A stretch of 39,579 bases of DNA from an uncultured Lactobacillus sp. (GCA_946487795.1 CAMLUN010000006.1:1-39579), one strand, 5' to 3'; counted from the first letter of the stretch, positions 16,403 to 25,347 are shown. Notes: generated by a model from the sequence alone, not told the origin. Numbers and translations are program-made.

Positions 16403-16960
16403 ATGACGTATTCAAAGAAGGAGTTGCGTCAAGCGTATATCGCACGACTGCAACAACTTGATCTTAATACGCGTTTACATGAAGAAAAAAGATTAACTTC
16501 ATTGCTATTTGACCAACCTGAGTGGATGAATGCTAAGGTTATCGCAACAACATTAAGTCAGTCCTTAGAATTGGATACTTCTCCAATCATACTTCATGCT
16601 CGTCATGAAAACCGTCAAATTGTTGTCCCGCGAACCTTGCCAGATCGTCAAATGGAGTTTGTGGCGTTAAATGAAGATACCGAATTTGTGGAAACAACTT
16701 TTGGTATCTTAGAGCCGAAAGATGGTCGAGTGTACCAACCCGATGAGATTGATCTGATGATTGTCCCTGGGGTTGCATTTACTCTATCTGGTCGTCGGAT
16801 TGGTTTTGGCGGGGGTTACTATGATCGTTACTTAGACAAATATAATGGTGATACGGTCTCACTATCCTTTACTACCCAGCTGGCAAATGAAAATGAGTGG
16901 CAAAGCAACCAATACGATAGACACGTTAATAAAGTGCTTTCTTTACCGGAGACTGATTAA
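16403..16960 (+). CDS. 5-formyltetrahydrofolate cyclo-ligase
   Basis: This 185-residue enzyme converts 5-formyl-THF to 5,10-methenyl-THF with ATP, returning a storage folate to one-carbon metabolism. The family signature is clear in GVAFTLSGRRIGFGGGYYDRYL, including the phosphate-binding GFGGGYYD loop, and the N-terminal basic helix KKELRQAYIARLQQL is typical. The frame reaches back to 16349, but those 18 codons include an AAGGAG, so the ATG at 16403 with the standard MTYSKKELR N-terminus is chosen. The stop overlaps the rhomboid start by one base. Order and content match the yqgN-yqgP-yqgQ-glcK block of Bacillus. Confidence 0.93.
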   Translation: MTYSKKELRQAYIARLQQLDLNTRLHEEKRLTSLLFDQPEWMNAKVIATTLSQSLELDTSPIILHARHENRQIVVPRTLPDRQMEFVALNEDTEFVETTFGILEPKDGRVYQPDEIDLMIVPGVAFTLSGRRIGFGGGYYDRYLDKYNGDTVSLSFTTQLANENEWQSNQYDRHVNKVLSLPETD

Positions 16961-17622
16961 TGAGGGATCAAATTTGGCGAAGAGCACCAGTAACCGTTGT
17001 CCTCTTGATTATTCAAATAGTTGCGTTTATCATAATGACACTATTAGGTGGTTCAACGAATTTTAGTGTTCTAATAGAGTGTGGTGCACGGGTTACGTCA
17101 TTGATCCATGAAGGTCAGTGGTGGCGGTTGATAACACCGGTATTTCTCCATATCGGAATTGCCCACCTAATTATTAATAGTATTACCCTTTATTTCTTGG
17201 GAATGTATATCGAAGAATTATTTAGTCATTGGCGAATGCTAGTGATTTATTTAGTGAGTGCCTTTACCGGTAACCTGGCAAGTGCCTATTTCTTGCCTAA
17301 CACAATTTCAGCTGGTGCGAGTACGGCACTTTTCGGCTTGTTTGGTGCATTCTTAATGTTGGGGGAATCATTTCACGATAACGAATTGATTCAGGATTTA
17401 AGCCGACAATTTTTGATTTTAGTAGGAATTAATATCGTGATGGATTTCTTCCTTCCTGGAGTGGATCTTGCTGGCCATATTGGTGGTCTTCTCGGTGGAT
17501 TCCTAATATCGTATGTTGTTGGTGCACCGTTTGTTGGGCATGTTCGTCTTTATAAACGGATGATTGGCAGTCTCGTATTGTTCTTTGGTATTATTGCTAT
17601 GATAATTGCAATTGGCAGGTGA
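16960..17622 (+). CDS. Rhomboid family intramembrane serine protease
   Basis: This 220-residue membrane protein has six to seven helices and the rhomboid catalytic dyad. Ser121 lies in ISAGASTALFGLFGAF (GxSx motif) and His173 in DLAGHIGGLLGGF. The helix with HIGIAHLIINS carries the oxyanion-side His and Asn, and QWWRLITPVFLH matches the conserved WR loop. It is shorter than B. subtilis YqgP/GluP because it lacks the large N-terminal cytoplasmic domain and the TPR tail. Rhomboids cut membrane proteins within or near helices; YqgP targets include the Mg2+ transporter MgtE, but substrates here are unknown. It is translationally coupled to the upstream gene (TAATG). Confidence 0.93.
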   Translation: MRDQIWRRAPVTVVLLIIQIVAFIIMTLLGGSTNFSVLIECGARVTSLIHEGQWWRLITPVFLHIGIAHLIINSITLYFLGMYIEELFSHWRMLVIYLVSAFTGNLASAYFLPNTISAGASTALFGLFGAFLMLGESFHDNELIQDLSRQFLILVGINIVMDFFLPGVDLAGHIGGLLGGFLISYVVGAPFVGHVRLYKRMIGSLVLFFGIIAMIIAIGR

Positions 17623-17628
17623 TTTAAG

Positions 17629-17865
17629 GTGACACGACCGCGAGAATATCGAACCCTATATGATGTTCAACAGTTACTAAAAGAATTTAATGTTTATGTT
17701 TATGTTGGTAAACGGTTATATGATATTGAGTTAATTGCGATCGAGCTAGATCACTTATATCAAGCTGGGGTTGTTGATAACGCGACCTACATGAAGGCAA
17801 AAATCGTTCTTCGGAAAGAACATCGTGAAGAAGAACTACGTGAAAAAAATGGAACAGCTATTTAA
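17629..17865 (+). CDS. yqgQ: YqgQ family (DUF910) protein
   Basis: This 78-residue protein matches the YqgQ family: REYRTLYDVQQLLKEFNVYVYVGKRLYDIELI, followed by two helices and a charged tail. The family folds as a small three-helix bundle and has no settled function. It is nearly always found directly before glucokinase, as here (26 bases). The start is a GTG 6 bases after the rhomboid stop, with the Shine-Dalgarno (GGCAGGTG) overlapping the end of the rhomboid gene, which suggests coupling. Confidence 0.88.
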   Translation: MTRPREYRTLYDVQQLLKEFNVYVYVGKRLYDIELIAIELDHLYQAGVVDNATYMKAKIVLRKEHREEELREKNGTAI

Positions 17866-17891
17866 GCTGTTATAAGAAAGGAAATGAAAAA

Positions 17892-18854
17892 ATGGCTAAA
17901 AAATTAATTGGTGTTGATCTTGGTGGAACTACTATTAAGTTTGCGATCTTAACTGAAAATGGTGAAATTCAACAAAAGTGGTCTTTGCGGACTAATATTT
18001 TAGATGAAGGTTCGCATATTGTTCCTGATATTATTGATTCAATCAACCACCACCTTGACTTGTACAAGATGGATCGTGATCAATTTGTTGGTATCGGAAT
18101 GGGAACCCCAGGGACAATTGACCGTGATAAGGGAACTGTTGTCGGTGCCTATAACCTTAACTGGAAGACTACTCAAAAGGTTAAGGAACAAATTGAAGAG
18201 GGAACCGGCATGAAGTTCTCCCTTGATAACGACGCCAACGTTGCTGCCCTTGGTGAACGCTGGAAGGGTGCTGGTAATGAAGGTGATGATGTTGCCTTTA
18301 TTACTCTTGGTACTGGTGTTGGTGGTGGATTAATCTCCAACGGTAAGTTAGTTCATGGTATGGTTGGTGCCGGTGGTGAAGTTGGTCATATGATCGTAAA
18401 GCCTAATGGTTACCTTTGTACTTGTGGTAATCGTGGTTGCCTTGAACAATACGCTTCCGCTACGGGGATTGTTCACATTGCTCAAGATAAGGCTGAAGAA
18501 TACGAAGGTGACAGTCGTCTGAAGGCAATGATTGATAATGGTGACGAAATTACTGCTAAGATTGTCTTTGATTTAGCTAAGCAAAACGATTATTTAGCAA
18601 ACACAGTTGTTGATGAAGTTGCATTTTACTTGGGATTAGCTGCTGCTAACTTAAGTAATGCACTTAACCCTGAATACCTTGTTATTGGTGGTGGGGTTTC
18701 AGCTGCTGGTGACTTCCTTTTGAAGCGGGTTAATGAGAACTTCAAGAAGTTTGCTTTCCCAACTGTTCGGACATCAACTCAATTAAAGTTGGCTGAACTT
18801 GGTAATGATGCCGGGGTTATCGGTGCTGCTTCTTTGGCTCGGCAATTCATGTAA
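17892..18854 (+). CDS. glcK: Glucokinase, ROK family
   Basis: This 320-residue ATP-dependent kinase phosphorylates glucose to glucose-6-phosphate in the cytosol. The N-terminal phosphate-binding motif is IGVDLGGTTIKFAIL, and the sugar and catalytic residues lie in LDNDANVAALGE. The ROK signature is ITLGTGVGGGLISNGKLVHG, with the zinc motif GYLCTCGNRGCLEQYAS. Length and motif spacing are standard for Bacillota GlcK. AAAGGAAATG precedes the ATG. Codon use is rich in frequent codons, which suggests high expression. It is the fourth gene of the folate-ligase/rhomboid/yqgQ cluster. Confidence 0.96.
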   Translation: MAKKLIGVDLGGTTIKFAILTENGEIQQKWSLRTNILDEGSHIVPDIIDSINHHLDLYKMDRDQFVGIGMGTPGTIDRDKGTVVGAYNLNWKTTQKVKEQIEEGTGMKFSLDNDANVAALGERWKGAGNEGDDVAFITLGTGVGGGLISNGKLVHGMVGAGGEVGHMIVKPNGYLCTCGNRGCLEQYASATGIVHIAQDKAEEYEGDSRLKAMIDNGDEITAKIVFDLAKQNDYLANTVVDEVAFYLGLAAANLSNALNPEYLVIGGGVSAAGDFLLKRVNENFKKFAFPTVRTSTQLKLAELGNDAGVIGAASLARQFM

Positions 18855-18872
18855 AAGATGAGGAGCGTTAAC

Positions 18873-19286
18873 GTGATTCTTGGAGTTAGTAATGGTTTGT
18901 TAACCTTTAATATTGTTATTATTGTCCTTTTGATTGCTTGGGGTCTTACTTGGCTTTTCCAATACTACCGTCGAAAGAAGTATGCAACGGTCTTGGATCA
19001 AGATGCCTTTCATGAGGGGATGCGTAAAGCGCAAGTAATCGACCTTCGGCAGCCCAATGACTTTAAAAAGGGCCATATCTTAGGGGCACGGAATTTGCCA
19101 TATATTTACCTGAAACAACAATATGGTGAATTGCGTCCTGATCTTCCTGTATATATGTATGATCAAGGAATTGCAATTAGCACCCAAGCTGCTGCATTTC
19201 TTGCTAAACATGGTTACCACCAACTATACATCCTTAAGGGTGGCTATAATGGTTGGAAAGGGAAGACCAAGAAGTCTAAGTACTAA
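18873..19286 (+). CDS. Rhodanese-like protein, membrane-anchored, catalytic Cys missing
   Basis: This 137-residue protein has one N-terminal helix (about 11-31), a basic RRKK stop-transfer and a rhodanese domain on the cytoplasmic side (VIDLRQPNDFKKGHILGARNLPY, then ILKGGYNGWKG). In active rhodaneses the loop after the central strand begins with Cys; here the matching position is Asp97 (VYMYDQGIAIS), so sulfur transfer by the usual route is not expected. Such domains often bind ligands or proteins instead. An ATG at 18858 is in frame, but GAGGAG lies 7 bases before the GTG at 18873, so the GTG is preferred. It follows glcK closely and probably shares its transcript. Confidence 0.82.
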   Translation: MILGVSNGLLTFNIVIIVLLIAWGLTWLFQYYRRKKYATVLDQDAFHEGMRKAQVIDLRQPNDFKKGHILGARNLPYIYLKQQYGELRPDLPVYMYDQGIAISTQAAAFLAKHGYHQLYILKGGYNGWKGKTKKSKY

Positions 19287-19352
19287 GAAGAAACTCAAGA
19301 TTAATGTTTTCGGAGTTAGGCTCGCTAAGTTCGGAAACTATTAGTTACAGAG

Positions 19353-19394
19353 AGAGGCCGGAAAAAACGTTTCGTTTTTTCCGGCCTCTTTTTT
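19353..19394. terminator. Strong bidirectional terminator
   Basis: A perfect 17-bp stem (19353-19369 with 19373-19389) with a 3-base loop, followed by TTTTTT. It lies between the converging rhodanese and DUF3042 genes and can serve both. Confidence 0.9.
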
Positions 19395-19407
19395 ATAATA
19401 GAATTGA

Positions 19408-19584
19408 TTAAGCTTGGTGAGCTGAACGACTCTTTCGAGTGGCAGCTTTCCGGTTTTCATCAAATTTTTCTTCTTGATCTTCAATTGGTTTAACAACGGT
19501 CTTGTGGAAGGTGAATACTCCGCTAGCAATTGCGGCGAGAGTACCGAAAGTTCCAATTAAGACACCCTTAGCAAAGTTTTTCAT
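19408..19584 (-). CDS. DUF3042 family small membrane protein
   Basis: This 58-residue protein begins MKNFAKGVLIGTFGTLAAI, a single glycine-rich membrane helix, and ends in a charged helix (VVKPIEDQEEKFDENRKAA) with a basic tail. This is the pattern of DUF3042, a family largely restricted to lactobacilli and relatives. Function is unknown; the layout fits a small envelope protein with a cytoplasmic or surface tail. GAGGAGG lies 7 bases before the ATG at 19582-19584, so upstream in-frame codons to 19626 are not used. It is divergent from miaA and ends at the shared terminator. Confidence 0.85.
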   Translation of the reverse strand: MKNFAKGVLIGTFGTLAAIASGVFTFHKTVVKPIEDQEEKFDENRKAATRKSRSAHQA

Positions 19585-19683
19585 AATATAGCCTCCTCTT
19601 GTTACTATGTTACCTCTATTATGCAAGACTTAGCGCCTTTTTACCAGTCAGAAGGATCAAAATTTATATTAAGGAGATAAAAA

Positions 19684-20607
19684 ATGTCTAAAGTTGTGGC
19701 AATTGTTGGCCCTACAGCGGTAGGTAAAACTGCCCTATCAATCGAAATAGCAACCGCCCTTAATGGTGAAGTAATATCAGGTGATTCAATGCAAGTGTAT
19801 AAGCACTTGGATATTGGTACAGCTAAGGTAACGACTGAAGAAATGGCAGGAATTCCTCATCACCTGATTGATATTTGTGATGTTGAACAGCAATATTCAG
19901 TTGCTAAGTTTAAACAGGAAGCCAATTCCTGGATTGAAAAGATCAGTAACGATAAACGGTTACCACTAATCGTTGGCGGAACCGGATTTTATTTGCAGTC
20001 ATTAACGAATAACCTTTCATTAGGTGGTCACCAGGATAATGATCGTTCGGCAATAATCCGCCAACATTGGCAAAAAATTTTAGAAGCAAATGGTGCTCAT
20101 TACCTCTGGCAACAACTGGAAAAGAAGGACCGCCAGGCAGCAATGGCAATCCCTGAAAATAATTCACGGAGGGTGATTCGCGCACTGGAAGTAATCGAAA
20201 CCAGTGGTCGGCTATTCTCTCAACAGCATCAGGCACAATCAATGGATGATTTCCTACTGATTGGCCTTACCACAGCTCGGCCAGTATTGTATGACCGTAT
20301 TAATCACCGGGTTGACCTGATGATGAAATCTGGATTAATTGATGAAGCTAAATGGTTATATGATAAGGGCGGAATTGAATTACCAGCTGGGAAGGGAATT
20401 GGCTATCATGAGTTATTTCCTTACTTTGCTGGTAAGTGTTCTCTTGATGATGCTGTTAATAAAATTAAACAAGATTCACGTCATTATGCTAAACGGCAAC
20501 TGACTTGGTTTAGAAATAAGATGGATGTTCACTGGTTTGATATGGTAAGCGGTCAAAATAATACTAATGAAATTAAACAATTTATTTCTTCATGGTTAAA
20601 AAATTAA
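19684..20607 (+). CDS. miaA: tRNA dimethylallyltransferase
   Basis: MiaA (307 residues) adds a dimethylallyl group to N6 of A37 in tRNAs that read codons starting with U. The P-loop GPTAVGKT (9-16), SGDSMQVYKHLDIGTAK and GIPHHLIDICDVEQQYS are typical of the nucleotide-binding and DMAPP sites. IVGGTGFYLQSL and the C-terminal GYHELFPY ... RHYAKRQLTWFRNK complete the family pattern. AAGGAG precedes the ATG. Dimethylallyl diphosphate comes from the isoprenoid pathway, to which IspA in this window also belongs. In many lactobacilli it is followed by glnR and glnA; here glnA follows without glnR. Confidence 0.95.
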   Translation: MSKVVAIVGPTAVGKTALSIEIATALNGEVISGDSMQVYKHLDIGTAKVTTEEMAGIPHHLIDICDVEQQYSVAKFKQEANSWIEKISNDKRLPLIVGGTGFYLQSLTNNLSLGGHQDNDRSAIIRQHWQKILEANGAHYLWQQLEKKDRQAAMAIPENNSRRVIRALEVIETSGRLFSQQHQAQSMDDFLLIGLTTARPVLYDRINHRVDLMMKSGLIDEAKWLYDKGGIELPAGKGIGYHELFPYFAGKCSLDDAVNKIKQDSRHYAKRQLTWFRNKMDVHWFDMVSGQNNTNEIKQFISSWLKN

Positions 20608-20845
20608 AGTTTTTGTGCTGATTTGGTTATAATCAGGTTAAAACGTTTTCAGTAAATTGACTTAATGATTTTCAATTGGTATCCTTAAGCAGTACTAAGG
20701 AAACAGGGTTGCTTAATGAAAACAAGTTATTTAATTTAGATTGGTCTAGTCTAAATTTTAAATTGAAACTGGCCAGCAAAATTATTATTTACTTTCTTTT
20801 ATTAAGTGACTTGGTCAAGGTGTCTTCAAGAAAGGAAATGAATTT
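20608..20845 (+). promoter_or_regulatory. glnA leader with competing hairpins
   Basis: This 238-base gene-free gap holds a TATAAT (20628-20633) without a clear -35. Three possible hairpins follow. TCCTTA (20682-20687) can pair with TAAGGA (20696-20701). TTAAGCA (20685-20691) can instead pair with TGCTTAA (20710-20716), and the two are mutually exclusive. AATTTAGA (20733-20740) pairs with TCTAAATT (20750-20757). I see no GlnR box (TGTNAN7TNACA) and no T-box. The structures were found by eye and could be chance in AT-rich DNA. Confidence 0.35.
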
Positions 20846-22189
20846 ATGGCTAGACATTTATATACCAAAGATGAAATACGTCAAATGGTTAAAGATGAGG
20901 ATATTCGCTTCTTACGGGTGATGTTCACTGATTTGTTAGGAACAATTAAGAGTGTTGACTTACCGGTTAGCCAACTTGATAAGTTAATGGATAATAAAAT
21001 CATGTTTGATGGTTCTTCAATCGATGGTTTTGTGCGGATTGAGGAAAGTGACATGTACCTTTACCCTGATATGTCAACTTGGTTAGTCTTCCCTTGGGGA
21101 GCTGATCACGGAAAGGTTGCTCGGGTGATTTGCAGTGTTCACATGACAGATGGTACGCCATTCTCAGGTGATCCACGGAACAACCTCAAACGAGTTGTAA
21201 AAGAAATGCAAAAGATGGGCTTCAAGTCATTCAATATTGGCCCTGAACCAGAATTCTTCCTTTTTAAGACGGATGATAACGGTAACCCAACTACTAAGGT
21301 TAACGATTCTGAAAATTACTTTGATATGGAACCAGCAGATATTGGTGAAGATTGCCGGCGTGATATTGTCCTGGCATTAGAAAAGATGGGGTTTGATGTT
21401 GAAGCAGCGCACCATGAAGTTGCTCCTGGTCAGCATGAAGTTGATTTCAAGTACTCTAATGCACTTGAAGCGGCTGATAATATTCAAACATTCAAGCTGG
21501 TTGTTAAGACAATTGCCAAGAAGTACGGCTTACACGCAACGTTTATGCCAAAACCATTGTCTGGAATTAATGGCTCAGGAATGCACCTTAACATGTCACT
21601 CTTTACTCAAGATGGCAAGAATGCATTCTATGACGAAAACGATAAGGACCAATTATCAGAAACTGCTTACCATTTCTTAGGCGGTTTGATGAAGCACGCA
21701 CGGAGTTATACCGCAATTGTCAACCCAATTGTTAACTCTTATAAGCGGTTAGTTCCAGGTTATGAAGCACCGGTTTATGTTGCTTGGTCAACCTCTAATC
21801 GTTCACCATTAGTCCGGATTCCAAATGACCGGGGAATGGGAACACGGCTTGAATTGCGGTCAGCTGATCCTGCAGCTAACCCATACTTAGCAATTGCTGC
21901 AGTTCTTGAAGCGGGACTTGATGGCCTGCGGAACAACTTGCCACCGGTTCACAATGTTGATGAAAATATCTATGACATGACTGTTAAGGAACGGAAGAGC
22001 AAGGGAATTGTTAACTTACCTGATACCTTACACAGTGCATTAAAGGACTTAGCTGATGATGAAGTGATTAAGGGCTCAATGGGTGAACACCTATACCAAA
22101 GCTTTGAAGAGGCTAAGACCCGTGAATATGACGCTTACCGTGCTCATGTTTCTGATTGGGAACGGCAACGCTACATGGAACAGTATTAA
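20846..22189 (+). CDS. glnA: Glutamine synthetase type I
   Basis: This 447-residue enzyme makes glutamine from glutamate, ammonia and ATP and forms dodecamers. The length is that of the GSI-alpha group of Bacillota, which lacks the adenylylation insert. Motifs include [19 protein letters not shown] near 54, the ATP and glutamate-binding [19 protein letters not shown], and [35 protein letters not shown] precedes the ATG. GSI-alpha enzymes are usually feedback-inhibited and controlled with GlnR; no glnR gene lies next to it here, so control may be by a distant GlnR or through the long leader. A hairpin follows the stop. Confidence 0.96.
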   Translation: MARHLYTKDEIRQMVKDEDIRFLRVMFTDLLGTIKSVDLPVSQLDKLMDNKIMFDGSSIDGFVRIEESDMYLYPDMSTWLVFPWGADHGKVARVICSVHMTDGTPFSGDPRNNLKRVVKEMQKMGFKSFNIGPEPEFFLFKTDDNGNPTTKVNDSENYFDMEPADIGEDCRRDIVLALEKMGFDVEAAHHEVAPGQHEVDFKYSNALEAADNIQTFKLVVKTIAKKYGLHATFMPKPLSGINGSGMHLNMSLFTQDGKNAFYDENDKDQLSETAYHFLGGLMKHARSYTAIVNPIVNSYKRLVPGYEAPVYVAWSTSNRSPLVRIPNDRGMGTRLELRSADPAANPYLAIAAVLEAGLDGLRNNLPPVHNVDENIYDMTVKERKSKGIVNLPDTLHSALKDLADDEVIKGSMGEHLYQSFEEAKTREYDAYRAHVSDWERQRYMEQY

Positions 22190-22216
22190 TAGTTTCGCGC
22201 CATAATAAAATAGCAA

Positions 22217-22258
22217 ATAATGAGGGACTGAGTGATAGTGCTTGCGGTCCCTCATTAT
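22217..22258 (+). terminator. Hairpin after glnA
   Basis: A perfect 12-bp stem (22217-22228 with 22247-22258, including GAGGGAC/GTCCCTC) with an 18-base loop. No T-run follows, so termination is likely but not textbook; it may also stabilise the mRNA end. Confidence 0.6.
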
Positions 22259-22274
22259 CTGTGCTTGAATGAAA

Positions 22275-22302
22275 TTGACAAATGGCAACATTCCGATACA
22301 AT
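22275..22302 (+). promoter_or_regulatory. Sigma-A promoter of gltX
   Basis: TTGACA (22275-22280) and TACAAT (22297-22302) with a 16-base spacer. The transcript start would be near 22309. Confidence 0.85.
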
Positions 22303-22316
22303 TAAACATGTTGCAG

Positions 22317-22334
22317 TCACGAATTCGTTCGTGA
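22317..22334 (+). promoter_or_regulatory. Short hairpin in the gltX 5' leader
   Basis: TCACGAA and TTCGTGA form a 7-bp stem around a TTCG loop, 8 bases or so after the predicted transcript start and 27 bases before the ATG. It could stabilise the mRNA 5' end or be a DNA operator. Confidence 0.45.
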
Positions 22335-22360
22335 AACAGATATAAAGGAGAATCGCAAAC

Positions 22361-23863
22361 ATGGATGACAAGAAGGTCAGAGTTCGCTACGCACCTAGTC
22401 CAACAGGTTTCTTACACATTGGTAATGCGCAGTCAGCCCTTTTTAATTATTTATTTGCTCGTCACTTTAACGGCACAATGGTGTTACGGATTGAAGATAC
22501 TGATACCAAGCGAAACGTTAAAGACGGAGAAGAAAGTCAACGGGAAAACTTGCATTGGTTAGGAATTGATTGGGATGAAGGTCCTAACAAGCCTAATCCA
22601 AAGTATGCCCCATACCGTCAAAGTGAACGGAACAAGAAGGGAATTTACCATAAATACATTCAAGAACTTCTTGATAAGGGTTTAGCCTACAAAGACTACT
22701 CAACTGAAGAAGAGCTTGCTGAAATGCGTGAACGGCAACGCGCTAACAATGAAGCACCTCATTATGATGGCCGTTGGTATGGCAAGAGTAAAGAAGAACA
22801 AAAGGCTGCCGAAGCAAAGGGCTTAAAGCCAACTATTCGTTTCCACTTACCTAAGGACCACGAATACGAATGGAATGATATTGCTCGGGGACACGTTTCA
22901 TTCAATTCTGATAATCTTGGTGGAGATTTCATCATTGAAAAGAGTGACGGAATGCCTACTTACAATTTCGCGGTTGTTGTTGATGATCACACGATGGACA
23001 TTACTCACGTATTACGTGGTGCTGATCATATTTCAAACACACCAAAGCAAATTGCAATTTATGAAGCATTAGGCTGGGAACACCCAACTTTCTGCCATAT
23101 TCCATTGATCTTTAACCCAAAGACACGGAAGAAGTTGAGTAAGCGTGACAAGGATACTTTGCAATTCATTAGCGAATACAAGAAGCACGGTTACCTTCAT
23201 GAAGCAATCTTTAACTTCATTGCATTCTTGGGTTGGTCACCAGTTGGCGAACGCGAAATCTACTCCAAGGACGAATTGATCAAGGTTTATGATCCTAAGC
23301 GGATGTCTAAGGCACCAGCTTACTTTGACCAAAAGAAGCTTGATTGGATGAATGCCCAATACATTAAGAGTATGTCTGTTGAGGAATTGACTGACCGGAC
23401 TATGGAATTGGTTAAGGAAGGCGAGACTGAAGAAGCTAAGCGCCTTCAATCAATCCCAGAAGAACAGTTAAAGAACTTGATTATGAAGACAATCCATGTT
23501 CATCAACGTGATGTTAATAAGTTGCTCGAAGTGATTGAATATGTTTGGTCCTACTACAACGTTCTTGATGAAAACTTCAATTACGATCTAATTAAGGACA
23601 ATGAAGACTTCAATAATGATGATGTTTTAGCTGTCTTAACTGGATTGAAAGAAAAACTTGAAAACGGTGCGGATGACTACAGTCAAGCAATTAAGGAAGT
23701 CGGTAAAGCTACTGGTGTTAAGGGACGTGGTTTGTACTTCCCACTTAATTTAGCATTTACTGGTTCAACTTCTGCTCCACAAATTTATGAGATTATGGAT
23801 ATCTATTCTCGTGATACAGATATTGAATTGCTTGACCGGATGATCAAGGCACTTCAAGCTTAA
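22361..23863 (+). CDS. gltX: Glutamate-tRNA ligase
   Basis: This 500-residue class I synthetase charges tRNA-Glu. The ATP-binding HIGH motif is His19-Ile-Gly-Asn22 in [12 protein letters not shown], and the KMSKS motif is Lys258-Leu-Ser-Lys-Arg262. The stem-contact and C-terminal anticodon-binding helices follow, with normal family length. Lactobacilli generally lack a glutaminyl-tRNA synthetase, so the enzyme is probably non-discriminating and charges tRNA-Gln with Glu for repair by GatCAB; this is inference from the group, not from residues here. AAAGGAG lies before the ATG. It is transcribed from its own promoter and ends at its own terminator. Confidence 0.96.
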   Translation: MDDKKVRVRYAPSPTGFLHIGNAQSALFNYLFARHFNGTMVLRIEDTDTKRNVKDGEESQRENLHWLGIDWDEGPNKPNPKYAPYRQSERNKKGIYHKYIQELLDKGLAYKDYSTEEELAEMRERQRANNEAPHYDGRWYGKSKEEQKAAEAKGLKPTIRFHLPKDHEYEWNDIARGHVSFNSDNLGGDFIIEKSDGMPTYNFAVVVDDHTMDITHVLRGADHISNTPKQIAIYEALGWEHPTFCHIPLIFNPKTRKKLSKRDKDTLQFISEYKKHGYLHEAIFNFIAFLGWSPVGEREIYSKDELIKVYDPKRMSKAPAYFDQKKLDWMNAQYIKSMSVEELTDRTMELVKEGETEEAKRLQSIPEEQLKNLIMKTIHVHQRDVNKLLEVIEYVWSYYNVLDENFNYDLIKDNEDFNNDDVLAVLTGLKEKLENGADDYSQAIKEVGKATGVKGRGLYFPLNLAFTGSTSAPQIYEIMDIYSRDTDIELLDRMIKALQA

Positions 23864-23880
23864 TCTTAAAATATAAATGA

Positions 23881-23940
23881 TAGAAGAAACTATGAGTAGG
23901 GTCTAAGAGAGACTATACTATAGCTTCTTCTATTTTATTT
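23881..23940 (+). terminator. Intrinsic terminator after gltX
   Basis: TAGAAGAAACTAT (23881-23893) pairs with ATAGCTTCTTCTA (23920-23932) with one mismatch, followed by TTTATTTTT. Confidence 0.75.
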
Positions 23941-24029
23941 TTAAAACTTAACTAAGAAACTTGACCATTACTGAACAAAAGACGTAACCTAGTAAATGAC
24001 GATAAAATTTAAAAACGAGGTTGTTAAAG

Positions 24030-25205
24030 ATGGTTGAGATGAAGCAATACATGCGGAAATCATTAAATGATGTTCCTAAGCTAAAAATTTTTGAATTTAG
24101 TAATTATGCCTCACAATTTGATAATGTGATTAAATTTACAATTGGCGAACCAGATTTTAATACGCCAGAATATATTAAAGATGCAGCAATTAAGAGCATT
24201 AAGAATAATCGAACTCACTATGCACCGCAACGAGGGACTGCAGGCCTTCTAAAAGCGGTTGCAAATTTCTTAGCTCAAAACTATGATTTGCATTATAATC
24301 CCCAAACCGAGATTTTAATTACTAACGGGGTAACTGAGGGAGTCTATTCAGCAATTACTGCAATCACTAATCCCGGTGATGTAATTTTAGTTCCAACACC
24401 AACTTTTTCGATCTATAGTCCTGATGCGGTGATTGCTGGCGGGACCGCTGTTGAGGTTGATACCTCAAAGACGGATTTTAAATTAACTCCCGAATTATTG
24501 AAGTCCTATTTGGATAAGTATGGTAACCGAGTTAAAGGGGTTGTTTTCGTTAATCCATCAAACCCAACCGGAATAGCTTATACTCAAGAAGAACTGGATG
24601 CTCTTGCTAAATTAATTAAGGGTAAACCAATTTTTGCAATTAGTGATGAGATTTATAGTGAACTAATTTATGATGGCGGGTATGCTTCGATGGCGCGGGC
24701 GTTACCTGAGCAGACAATTTTAACAAATGGTCTTTCCAAATCATACGCAATGACTGGTTGGCGGATTGGTTACCTTTGTGCACCAGAAGCAATTACTAAT
24801 GAAATTTTTAAGGTTCACTCGTTTGTAATGACGGACGTTGCAACCTTTACTCAGGATGCTGCTGAAGCGGCCTTAAAGGGTGGTACGGCGGCAACTAAGA
24901 AAATGGACGAAAAATATATTCAACGGCGTGATTATATGAAGAAACGGTTGGCAACAATGGGGGTTGATTGCAGCCGACCGATGGGAGCATTCTATATTTT
25001 TGCTAAAATTCCTGACTTCTTAGAGCAAGATGATACTAAGCTTGTTTATGATCTTGTTAAGAATGCGCGGGTTGCGGTTACAGCAGGTTCTTACTTTGGC
25101 AAGGGTGGCAATGGCTACTTACGGTTTAGCTATGCAACTAGTATGGACCAAATTAAAGAGGGAATGGATCGCTTAGAGCAATACGTTAATCAGGCACGTC
25201 AGTAA
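24030..25205 (+). CDS. PLP-dependent class I aminotransferase (AraT/PatA-like)
   Basis: This 391-residue enzyme belongs to fold-type I aminotransferases. The Schiff-base lysine is Lys237 in TNGLSKSYAMTGWRIGY. FTIGEPDFNTPEYI is the N-terminal substrate-binding segment, FVNPSNPTGIAYTQEEL carries the PLP-contacting Asn, and the C-terminal carboxylate-binding Arg lies in GNGYLRFSYATS. It resembles both aromatic aminotransferase AraT and N-acetyl-LL-diaminopimelate aminotransferase PatA. Sequence alone does not separate these, and no other lysine-pathway genes are nearby. A TTG at 24021 is in frame, but GAGG lies 9 bases before the ATG at 24030, which I prefer. It is monocistronic. Confidence 0.9.
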   Translation: MVEMKQYMRKSLNDVPKLKIFEFSNYASQFDNVIKFTIGEPDFNTPEYIKDAAIKSIKNNRTHYAPQRGTAGLLKAVANFLAQNYDLHYNPQTEILITNGVTEGVYSAITAITNPGDVILVPTPTFSIYSPDAVIAGGTAVEVDTSKTDFKLTPELLKSYLDKYGNRVKGVVFVNPSNPTGIAYTQEELDALAKLIKGKPIFAISDEIYSELIYDGGYASMARALPEQTILTNGLSKSYAMTGWRIGYLCAPEAITNEIFKVHSFVMTDVATFTQDAAEAALKGGTAATKKMDEKYIQRRDYMKKRLATMGVDCSRPMGAFYIFAKIPDFLEQDDTKLVYDLVKNARVAVTAGSYFGKGGNGYLRFSYATSMDQIKEGMDRLEQYVNQARQ

Positions 25206-25217
25206 TATTTAATTCAA

Positions 25218-25265
25218 AAAACGACTCATAGTATTTGATGTTACTCAAGTACCATGGGCCGTTTT
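25218..25265 (+). terminator. Imperfect hairpin after the aminotransferase
   Basis: AAAACGACTCAT pairs with ATGGGCCGTTTT (one mismatch, one G-U pair) around a long loop that can pair partly. It ends in TTTT. Confidence 0.55.
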
Positions 25266-25290
25266 AGGATCTTTTCTATAGTTTAAAAGA

Positions 25291-25322
25291 ATTCAAGAGG
25301 CTCTGGAGTAAGCCTCTTGAAT
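25291..25322. terminator. Perfect hairpin, terminator for the 41-aa minus-strand gene
   Basis: A 12-bp perfect stem, ATTCAAGAGGCT with AGCCTCTTGAAT, and an 8-base loop. It lies 25 bases beyond the stop of the small minus-strand gene and is followed on that strand by TTCTTTT. Confidence 0.7.
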
Positions 25323-25347
25323 AAAGAGTGAATTGCTTCAAAAAAAG

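Noticed and set aside
20608..20845. GlnR operator or T-box in the glnA leader
   Set aside because: No TGTNAN7TNACA and no AGGGTGG-type T-box sequence is present on either strand.
20676..20921. 81-codon frame overlapping the glnA start
   Set aside because: It has no Shine-Dalgarno, runs into glnA in another frame and is AT-rich leader sequence.
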